Below are positions 1 to 5,127 of a stretch of DNA of 5,862 nucleotides, one piece after another (the first letter of the stretch is position 1; each line of letters opens with the position of its first letter). The position numbers were made by a program, and so were the translations under genes. The DNA is from Thiomonas sp. (GTDB taxonomy: Bacteria; Pseudomonadota; Gammaproteobacteria; Burkholderiales; Burkholderiaceae_C): contig JAQTVS010000190.1 in assembly GCA_028706735.1 (NCBI GenBank), forward strand, positions 1 through 5,862. Direction: 5' to 3'. The notes beneath the pieces were generated by a model, which saw only the letters and a list, made by a program, of their open reading frames with translations, was not told the origin of the DNA and did no database searches.

Positions 1-1
1 C

Positions 2-265
2 GACGTACGCGAGCCCTGGGAATTTCAGATGGCGGCGATCAAGCACCCGCACTGCCCCGTCACGCACATCCCCATGAGCATCGTGCCCCTGCGGCAAAAC
101 GAGCTCGATCAGAGCAAGCCGCTGGTCGTCATCTGCCGCAGCGGCAACCGCAGCATGATGATCGCCCGCTTCCTGGAGCAGAACGGCTTTGGTGAGCTGT
201 ACAACCTCAACGGCGGCATGACCGCCTGGTCGCGCGAGATCGACCCCTCGGTGCCGATTTACTGA
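2..265 (+). CDS. Rhodanese-like domain protein (5' truncated by window edge)
   Basis: This is the C-terminal 87 residues of a small single-domain rhodanese (sulfurtransferase fold), open at the left edge. The visible part begins with DVREPWEF, the conserved segment near the N-terminus of the domain, so probably only some 20-30 residues are missing. The active-site loop CRSGNR is at visible residues 45-50, with Cys45 as the predicted persulfide-forming nucleophile. It is followed by the usual helix and the C-terminal NLNGGMTAW motif (68-76). Rhodaneses of this type move sulfane sulfur from donors such as thiosulfate to thiol or cyanide acceptors. The physiological substrate cannot be read from sequence. 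No signal peptide or membrane segment is visible, but the true N-terminus is outside the window. An in-frame ATG at 29 is internal to the domain and is not the start. The gene ends tail to tail with waaA, overlapping it by 7 bases. Confidence 0.9.
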   Translation, partial: DVREPWEFQMAAIKHPHCPVTHIPMSIVPLRQNELDQSKPLVVICRSGNRSMMIARFLEQNGFGELYNLNGGMTAWSREIDPSVPIY

Positions 266-1572
266 TTCGCGTCCGGGCGCTGCGAAAGCGCCTCCCCCGC
301 GATCTCCACGATCCAATCCGCCTGCCGCTGCGCCGCGCCCTGATGTGCAGCGGCAAAGGCGCGGGCCTTCTGACCAGCCGCTTGGCGCGCTTCAGGGTCG
401 TCAAGCCAACGCTGCAATGCGGCCCAGACCTGCGCCGCATCCACCGCCTGCACCGCCGCGCCTGCGTCCAGCGCCGCTTGCGCCGCCGCGGCAAAGTTGA
501 ACTGCGACGGCCCCAGCACCACAGGACAGCCGCAGGCGCAGGCTTCGATCAGGTTCTGTCCGCCCAGCGGCAGCAGGCTGCCGCCGATGAACGCCGCATC
601 GGCCATGGCGTAGTAAGCCGCCATCTCGCCCAGCGAATCACCCAGCCATCCGGCAGTTTCGGCCGTCGGCGCCCCCATGCTGCGACGTTGCACGGCGTGG
701 CCCTGGCCCGCCAGAAGTTGCGCGACGGCGTCGAAGCGCTGCGGATGACGCGGCGCCCACACCAGCAACGCCCGCTGCGCCAACGCCGAAGGCAGCGCGG
801 CCAACAGCAGCGCCTCCTCGCTCTGCCCGCCCTGCTCGCGCGTGGACGCCAGCAGCAGCACCGGGCGCGCAGCAGCCGCCTTCCACTCGGCGCCGAGTTG
901 CAGCAGCGCGGGGTCGGGGCGCATGTCGAACTTCAGATTGCCCAGACTCATCGCCTGCGCCGCACCCAGCGCCCGAATGCGCTGTGCATCCTCCGGCGTT
1001 TGCGCCGCGGCGAACAGCCCGCGCCAAGCCACGCGCGCCAACGCAGGCCAGCGCTGCCAGCGGCTCGCGCTGCGCGCGCTCAGGCGCGCATTGACCAGCA
1101 GCACGGGCACCCCGGCGGCGCGACATTGCTCGGCCAGATTCGGCCACACCTCGGTTTCCATCAGCACCGCCGCACGCGGCTGAAACCGGCGCAGAAAATG
1201 TCGCATCGGCCCCGGCAGGTCATACGGCAGCCAGACCTGCACATCGCCGGGCTGCAGCAGTTCCGCCCCGGCCGCGCGACCCGTGGCGGTCATGTGCGTC
1301 AGCAGCAGGCGCATCTTCGGAATTTTTTGGCGCAGAGCGGCGATCAGCGGCGCAGCGGCTCGGGTTTCGCCCAGGGACACCGCATGCACCCAGATGCTCG
1401 GTCCGTCGTCTTGCCCCGCTTCTTGGGACGGCACGCCGGAAAACCATCCGAGCCGCTCCCCCCAATGCCGCCGATACAACGGCTCGGCCCTTCCCCGCCA
1501 CCACAGCCGCAGCAATGCGAAGGGCAAAGCCAGCCGCCAAAGCAGGCCGTAAACCTGCAAGGTCAGTTTCAT
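259..1572 (-). CDS. waaA: 3-deoxy-D-manno-octulosonic acid (Kdo) transferase WaaA
   Basis: WaaA (KdtA) moves Kdo from CMP-Kdo onto the lipid A precursor at the cytoplasmic face of the inner membrane, starting LPS inner-core assembly. The 437 residues fit the family (about 420-430). A hydrophobic N-terminal segment (about 5-24) followed by basic residues fits the membrane anchor. Family landmarks in order are HAVSLGE (63-69, Glu69 at the catalytic-base position), THMTATG (92-98), METEVWPN (138-145), NARLSARS (161-168), GNLKFDM (211-217), APRHP (273-277), GDSLGEM (311-317) and GGSLLPLGGQNLIEA (330-344), the last two lying in the CMP-Kdo-binding half of this GT-B enzyme. The ATG start overlaps the waaC stop as ATGA and no strong Shine-Dalgarno sequence precedes it, which suggests translational coupling. 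Whether it adds one Kdo or two cannot be told from sequence. The stop codon lies inside the 3' end of the convergent rhodanese gene. Confidence 0.96.
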   Translation of the reverse strand: MKLTLQVYGLLWRLALPFALLRLWWRGRAEPLYRRHWGERLGWFSGVPSQEAGQDDGPSIWVHAVSLGETRAAAPLIAALRQKIPKMRLLLTHMTATGRAAGAELLQPGDVQVWLPYDLPGPMRHFLRRFQPRAAVLMETEVWPNLAEQCRAAGVPVLLVNARLSARSASRWQRWPALARVAWRGLFAAAQTPEDAQRIRALGAAQAMSLGNLKFDMRPDPALLQLGAEWKAAAARPVLLLASTREQGGQSEEALLLAALPSALAQRALLVWAPRHPQRFDAVAQLLAGQGHAVQRRSMGAPTAETAGWLGDSLGEMAAYYAMADAAFIGGSLLPLGGQNLIEACACGCPVVLGPSQFNFAAAAQAALDAGAAVQAVDAAQVWAALQRWLDDPEARQAAGQKARAFAAAHQGAAQRQADWIVEIAGEALSQRPDANQ

Positions 1573-2636
1573 GCCGAGGGGCGGCTATCCGCAGCCGCTG
1601 CCAGCACGTCCCGCGTGGCATTCAGCACCTCGGCCACCGCAGGCTGCTGGCCGGTGTCGCCCAGACTGCGCCACGGCCCAGCCGACTCGAAATCCACGCT
1701 GTGCGGCGACGAACCGGTGTAGAGGGCCACCGCGGGTGTGCCCACGGCGGCTGCGAGGTAGAGCAGGCCGGTATCGACCCCGACCACCACGCTGGCCGCA
1801 CGCAGCACGCGCATCCATTCGGCCAGACCGAAGGCAGCGGGGGCAACGCAAGCGCGTGTCATGTTGCCGTCCGATGCGACGGCATTCACCGCGTCGGCCA
1901 GTCGCACTGCTCGGACGCGCTCGGCGGCATTACCCCAGGCGAATACCCCGATCTGACCTTGCGCCGCAAAAGCTTGCCCAAGGTCGATCCAGCGCCCTTC
2001 TTCCCACAGCTTGCGGTCTTTGGCGGTGGCGCTCAACAGCAAGGCATAGGGCGCGTCATCCGCCAGCCACGCGGGGCGCTCTGCCTGCAGGCTCAGGCCG
2101 TATTGCGGCTTGCCCTGCAGCGTATGGTGCAAGGCCCAGGCGACCAGCGCCCGGTAGCGCGGTACGGCAGCTTCGGTGCGATGCAGCGCAGTCTTCTGAC
2201 GATGGGCGTAGAACAAGGGCGCGAGCGCCTCGCGCGCACTGCCCCACGACAGGCCATAGAGCGGCCCACGGGCCAGCCGGGCGATGAGGGCGCCTTTCAC
2301 CAGTCCTTGCAAATCGATCACGGCGTCATAGGGTTCTGCGCGCAATTGGCCCTTCCACTCGCGCCACTCCTGCCGGATGTCGGCGCGCCAGAACTGCTTG
2401 CGCCACCGCCGCAGCGCCAGCGGAATGGCCCGGCGCACGCCAGGATGCGCGCGCACGATGTCGGCGTAGGCCTCTTCGACCAGCCAGTCGATCTGCGCCC
2501 CGGGATGCGCGGCCAGGATGTCGTGCACCACGGGCAGCGCGTGCACCACGTCGCCCATCGAGCTGGTCTTGACGATCAGGACGCGCAAGGGAGTCGGCGA
2601 TGCGTGCGCGGCCGAGAAACTGGAACCGCCACTCAA
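1569..2636 (-). CDS. waaC: LPS heptosyltransferase I WaaC
   Basis: WaaC adds the first L-glycero-D-manno-heptose from ADP-heptose to Kdo of the LPS inner core (family GT9, GT-B fold, cytoplasmic side). The family N-terminus RVLIVKTSSMGD is at residues 18-29, with Asp29 matching the proposed catalytic base (Asp13 of E. coli WaaC). Other matches are WLVEE (51-55), RRWRK (76-80), VIDLQGLVK (106-114), a SATAKDRK segment (202-209, Lys209 at the nucleotide-phosphate site) and VDTGL (287-291). The family His two residues after DTGL is Tyr293 here (codon at 1758-1760), and the segment after it (306-325) does not look like the usual GxTDP region. The TTG start at 2636 overlaps the upstream mutase stop as TTGA. 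It adds a 16-residue extension rich in Ser and Ala, and a second TTG at 2588 would give the canonical MRVLIVK start. Neither has a clear Shine-Dalgarno sequence, so the start is unsettled. The gene overlaps waaA by 4 bases. Confidence 0.93.
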   Translation of the reverse strand: MSGGSSFSAAHASPTPLRVLIVKTSSMGDVVHALPVVHDILAAHPGAQIDWLVEEAYADIVRAHPGVRRAIPLALRRWRKQFWRADIRQEWREWKGQLRAEPYDAVIDLQGLVKGALIARLARGPLYGLSWGSAREALAPLFYAHRQKTALHRTEAAVPRYRALVAWALHHTLQGKPQYGLSLQAERPAWLADDAPYALLLSATAKDRKLWEEGRWIDLGQAFAAQGQIGVFAWGNAAERVRAVRLADAVNAVASDGNMTRACVAPAAFGLAEWMRVLRAASVVVGVDTGLLYLAAAVGTPAVALYTGSSPHSVDFESAGPWRSLGDTGQQPAVAEVLNATRDVLAAAADSRPSA

Positions 2637-4009
2637 AACGGCAGCTTCAGCGTGGCGTCGAGCGCCAGCAGCGCGGCGCGGAACTCGGCCTGCACCCGCG
2701 CCAGCGCCGCCGCATCGGCGCCCTCGAAACGCAGCACCACGCAGGGCGTGGTGTTGGAGGGCCGCGCCAGACCGAAGCCATCTGCATAGTCAGCGCGCAC
2801 ACCGTCGATGGTGGAAATGTTCAAAGCGCCGGGGAAGCGGCCTTCACGCTGCAACCGCTCGCACAGCGTGAAATTGGCGCCCTCGGCCGTCTCCAGCTTC
2901 AGCTCCGGGGTGGAGACGGAATCGGGCAGGGCTTCAAGCACGGCGCCCGCATTCTCGGCACGAGAAAGAATTTCCAGCAGCCGGGCCGCGCCATACTGCG
3001 CATCGTCGAAGCCGTACCAGCGATCCTTGAAAAAGATGTGGCCGCTCATCTCGCCGGCCAGCGGGGCGTCGATTTCTTTCATTTTGGCTTTGACCAGCGA
3101 ATGGCCGGTGCGTCCCATCACCGGCTCGCCACCATGCTGGCGCACCCAGGCCGGCAATTGCGCGGTGCATTTCACGTCAAACAGAATGGGGGCGCCGGGA
3201 TGGCGCTCCAGCACATCGGCGGCGTAGAGCATGAGCTGCCGGTCGGGCCAGATGACGGCCCCGCTGGGCGTGACCACGCCGAGCCGGTCGCCGTCGCCAT
3301 CGAACGCCAGGCCGAGTTCGGCGCTGGTGTCGCGCACGGTGCGGATGAGATCTTCAAGGTTGTGCGGATCGGCTGGGTCGGGATGATGATTGGGAAACGT
3401 GCCATCGACCTCGCAGAACAACTCCACCACCTCGCAGCCCAGGCTGCGCAGCAACCGCGGCGCAAAAGCGCCGGACACGCCGTTGCCGCAATCGACCACC
3501 ACTTTCATCGGCCGCGCCAGCTTGATGTCGCCCTTGATCCGGCCCAGATAGTCCTCAACGACGGAGGCCTGCCGCGCGCTGCCCTGTCCTTGTGCGAAGG
3601 CTTCGCTGCGGGTGAGCGCCAGCAATTCCTGAATCTGCTCGCCGAACAGGGCATTGCCGCCAAGCACCATTTTCAGGCCGTTGTACTCGGGCGGATTGTG
3701 ACTTCCAGTGATCTGAATGCCGCTGACCACCGGCGTGGTGGCGCAGGCGTAATACAGCATGGGGGTGGCGTTCATGCCCAGGTCAATCACGTCCACGCCC
3801 CCGGCGCGCAAGCCGTCGCTGAGCGCCTGCGCCAGCACCGGGCCAGACAGCCGCCCATCGCGGCTGATGTTCACCGCTGTCTCGCCATTGCGCCGCGCCA
3901 GTGTGGCGAAGGCCTGGCCGATGAGGCGGCAGGCGTCTTCGGTCAGCGTTTTGCCGACGATGCCGCGGATGTCGTAGGCCTTGAAAATCGTGGGATCAAG
4001 CTGCGCCAT
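2633..4009 (-). CDS. Phosphomannomutase/phosphoglucomutase (AlgC/ManB-type)
   Basis: This alpha-D-phosphohexomutase interconverts hexose 6- and 1-phosphates (mannose and glucose in AlgC-type enzymes), supplying precursors for nucleotide sugars used in LPS and exopolysaccharide. At 458 residues it is close to Pseudomonas AlgC (about 463). All four active-site elements are present: the phosphoserine loop TGSHNP (101-106, Ser103), the Mg-binding loop DGDGDR (237-242), the sugar-specificity loop GEMSGH (319-324) and the phosphate-binding RPSNTTP (416-422). FKAYDIRG (9-16) is the usual N-terminal signature. I chose the ATG at 4009 because GGAG lies 6 bases upstream and the protein then begins MAQLDPTIFKAYDIRG. 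A TTG at 4039 would add ten unconserved residues. It is first in the operon with waaC and waaA. Substrate preference for mannose or glucose cannot be decided from sequence, and a phosphoglucosamine mutase is unlikely given the GEMSGH loop. Confidence 0.95.
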   Translation of the reverse strand: MAQLDPTIFKAYDIRGIVGKTLTEDACRLIGQAFATLARRNGETAVNISRDGRLSGPVLAQALSDGLRAGGVDVIDLGMNATPMLYYACATTPVVSGIQITGSHNPPEYNGLKMVLGGNALFGEQIQELLALTRSEAFAQGQGSARQASVVEDYLGRIKGDIKLARPMKVVVDCGNGVSGAFAPRLLRSLGCEVVELFCEVDGTFPNHHPDPADPHNLEDLIRTVRDTSAELGLAFDGDGDRLGVVTPSGAVIWPDRQLMLYAADVLERHPGAPILFDVKCTAQLPAWVRQHGGEPVMGRTGHSLVKAKMKEIDAPLAGEMSGHIFFKDRWYGFDDAQYGAARLLEILSRAENAGAVLEALPDSVSTPELKLETAEGANFTLCERLQREGRFPGALNISTIDGVRADYADGFGLARPSNTTPCVVLRFEGADAAALARVQAEFRAALLALDATLKLPF

Positions 4010-4033
4010 GCAGGGCTCCAGTGGTGGGAGAAC

Positions 4034-4053
4034 ACGCAAGCGTCAACTTGCGT
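4034..4053. repeat. Perfect 7-bp inverted repeat (ACGCAAG / CTTGCGT, 6-base gap)
   Basis: ACGCAAG at 4034-4040 is the exact reverse complement of CTTGCGT at 4047-4053, with CGTCAA between. GCGTCA also repeats directly at 4040-4045 and 4050-4055, ten bases apart. The dyad lies 25-44 bases upstream of the mutase ATG, so it could form a hairpin in the operon leader or serve as an operator. Which of these, if either, is not shown by sequence. Confidence 0.5.
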
Positions 4054-4063
4054 CATTACGATG

Positions 4064-4085
4064 ATGCGTTTGGTGAACCACGCAT
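4064..4085. repeat. Imperfect 22-bp dyad upstream of apaH (ATGCG-TT-TGGT-GA-ACCA-CGCAT)
   Basis: ATGCG (4064-4068) pairs with CGCAT (4081-4085), and TGGT (4071-4074) pairs with ACCA (4077-4080) around a central GA. Two unpaired T bases are on the left arm only. The dyad ends just before the apaH Shine-Dalgarno sequence. A two-base centre is too tight for an RNA loop, so a protein-binding site is the more natural reading, though it remains a guess. Confidence 0.4.
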
Positions 4086-4099
4086 TTTAGGGAGAGGCT

Positions 4100-4954
4100 T
4101 TGGCAACGTACCTGATCGGCGATGTGCAAGGCTGCGCCGACGCCTTCAGCGCCCTGCTCGACGCGCTGCAGTTCGACCCGGCTCGGGACAACATCATCGT
4201 CCTGGGCGATCTGGTCAACCGCGGCCCGCAGTCGCTCGCCAGCATGGAGCGACTGATGGCGCTGGGCGACAGCGCGCAATGTCTGCTGGGCAATCACGAC
4301 CTGCATCTGCTGGCCGTGGCGCATGGCGTGCGCAAGGCGCACCGCAGCGACACGCTGGACGACATTCTCCAGTCGCCGCGGCGCGACGCGCTGATCGACT
4401 GGGTGCGCCGCCGCCCGCTGGCGCTGATGGAACAGGGCTGGCTGCTGGTGCACGCCGGTGTGCTGCCGCAATGGACCGCCGACAAAACCCTGCAACTCGC
4501 CGCCGAGGTGGAACGCCGCCTGCGCGCGCCCGATTACGTCGATTTCCTGCGCGTGATGTTCGGCAACCAGCCCGACGAATGGAGCGAGAGTCTGGCGGGT
4601 TTCGATCGGCTGCGCATCGTGGTCAACACCCTCACCCGCGCCCGTTTTCTGCAGGCCACCGGCCCGAGCACAGGGCGGCTGGACTTTCACAACAAGCAGG
4701 CCAGCGCCAACGGCGCCTCCACCGAACTCCTGCCCTGGTTCGCCCTGCCGCAGCGCGAGACCGCGCAGACCCCCATCGCCTTCGGCCATTGGTCCACCCT
4801 CGGCCTGCGCTGGGAACACAACGCGCTGTGCCTGGACAGCGGCTGCCTGTGGGGCGGCGCGCTCAGCGCCGTGAAGCTGCCGCCCGCGAGTCAGCCCTGG
4901 CTGGACATCACGCAGATCCCCTGCACCCGCAGCCTGGAGCCCATGCCGGACTGA
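4100..4954 (+). CDS. apaH: Bis(5'-nucleosyl)-tetraphosphatase, symmetrical (ApaH)
   Basis: ApaH splits diadenosine tetraphosphate into two ADP molecules in the cytoplasm and also acts on Np4-capped RNA 5' ends. The 284 residues fit the family (about 275-282). Metallophosphatase motifs are in order: GDVQG (7-11), GDLVNRGP (36-43), GNHD (64-67) followed by LHLLAVAHG, a His in LLVHAG (115-120), FGHW (228-231) and the C-terminal DSGCLWGG (246-253). In the first motif Gln10 replaces the His of E. coli GDVHG. Gln is, as I recall, common in ApaH of other proteobacteria, so activity is still expected. The start is TTG at 4100, giving MATYLIGD as in known ApaH proteins, with AGGGAG 5 bases upstream and no ATG alternative. 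It is divergent from the LPS operon and probably a single-gene unit, since 173 bases with an inverted repeat follow before the next gene. Confidence 0.96.
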   Translation: MATYLIGDVQGCADAFSALLDALQFDPARDNIIVLGDLVNRGPQSLASMERLMALGDSAQCLLGNHDLHLLAVAHGVRKAHRSDTLDDILQSPRRDALIDWVRRRPLALMEQGWLLVHAGVLPQWTADKTLQLAAEVERRLRAPDYVDFLRVMFGNQPDEWSESLAGFDRLRIVVNTLTRARFLQATGPSTGRLDFHNKQASANGASTELLPWFALPQRETAQTPIAFGHWSTLGLRWEHNALCLDSGCLWGGALSAVKLPPASQPWLDITQIPCTRSLEPMPD

Positions 4955-4972
4955 CAGGCAACGCCCTCCTGC

Positions 4973-5000
4973 CTTGCTGCGCAAGCCGCCCCCCGAGGGG
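4973..5000. repeat. Two short GC-rich hairpins directly after apaH
   Basis: CTTGC (4973-4977) and GCAAG (4981-4985) form a 5-bp stem with loop TGC. CCCC (4991-4994) and GGGG (4997-5000) form a 4-bp stem around GA. They abut the longer inverted repeat at 5001-5038, making a continuous structured block about 18 bases past the apaH stop. No T-run follows either hairpin, so neither is a standard intrinsic terminator. Confidence 0.35.
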
Positions 5001-5038
5001 ATGTCAGTTCCTCCGGAGCAGCCGTGCGGAACTGACAT
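5001..5038. repeat. 11-bp perfect inverted repeat downstream of apaH (possible terminator or dispersed repeat)
   Basis: ATGTCAGTTCC at 5001-5011 is the exact reverse complement of GGAACTGACAT at 5028-5038, separated by 16 bases. The loop start overlaps a small palindrome, CTCCGGAG (5011-5018). The element sits 46 bases after the apaH stop and 89 bases before the next start. It could slow or stop apaH transcription, but the bases after the stem (TGGCCTGACTG) have no T-tract, so it is not a canonical Rho-independent terminator. The mixed AT content of the stem would also fit a binding site or a copy of a small dispersed intergenic repeat. No second copy is present in this window. Confidence 0.6.
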
Positions 5039-5072
5039 TGGCCTGACTGTTGATCTCTGTGCTTTCCCGCTG

Positions 5073-5093
5073 GCCCGCCTCAGCCATGCGGGC
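5073..5093. repeat. 6-bp hairpin upstream of the acyl-CoA synthetase gene
   Basis: GCCCGC (5073-5078) pairs perfectly with GCGGGC (5088-5093) over a 9-base loop. It ends 23 bases before the Shine-Dalgarno sequence of the following gene. No T-run follows, so it is not an obvious terminator. In GC-rich DNA a stem this short can arise by chance. Confidence 0.3.
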
Positions 5094-5127
5094 TAAAGTT
5101 GGCGCACAACAACATCAGGAGACTTCG

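Larger units (their letters stand above)
4010..4099. promoter_or_regulatory. Divergent promoter region between the mutase-waaC-waaA operon and apaH
   Basis: These 90 bases separate two genes that start in opposite directions, so promoters for both are expected here or in overlapping positions. The stretch is more AT-rich than the flanking genes. It contains a good Shine-Dalgarno sequence for each side: GGAG on the minus strand 6 bases before the mutase ATG, and AGGGAG at 4089-4094, 5 bases before the apaH TTG. I could not find a convincing sigma-70 pair on either strand. A TTGACG on the minus strand has no good -10 partner at 16-18 bases. Two dyads lie here and are listed separately. The promoter role is inferred from gene orientation, not from a recognised box. 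Confidence 0.5.

Noticed and set aside
343..1722. A 459-residue + strand open frame opposite waaA
   Set aside because: It is Arg/Gln/Pro/His-rich low-information sequence and a shadow of waaA codon bias. It spans the waaA/waaC junction without any motif.
1515..2789. A 424-residue + strand open frame opposite waaC
   Set aside because: It has the same shadow composition, crosses both gene junctions and shows no recognisable domain.
4010..4039. Upstream TTG start at 4039 for the mutase
   Set aside because: It adds ten residues with no family match. The ATG at 4009 has GGAG at 6 bases and gives the usual N-terminus.
2600..4090. A 496-residue open frame on the + strand, longer than the mutase gene it faces
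   Set aside because: It is fully antisense to a mutase with all four family motifs. Its His/Gln/Arg/Gly/Ala-rich composition is typical of a frame opposite a GC-rich gene, and no domain is recognisable.
4043..5038. A 331-residue minus-strand open frame opposite apaH
   Set aside because: apaH carries every catalytic motif of its family. The antisense frame is Gly/Arg/Gln/Ala-rich with no motif and would run through the dyads and the promoter region.
5001..5045. Canonical Rho-independent terminator for apaH
   Set aside because: The stem is good, but it has a 16-base loop and no T-tract after it on either strand. It is kept as an inverted repeat of unknown role.
5050..5099. Sigma-70 promoter for the acyl-CoA synthetase (TTGATC at 5050, TAAAGT at 5094)
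   Set aside because: The boxes are 38 bases apart. The -35 position that would fit TAAAGT (TGGCCC at 5071) is poor, so no promoter is called.
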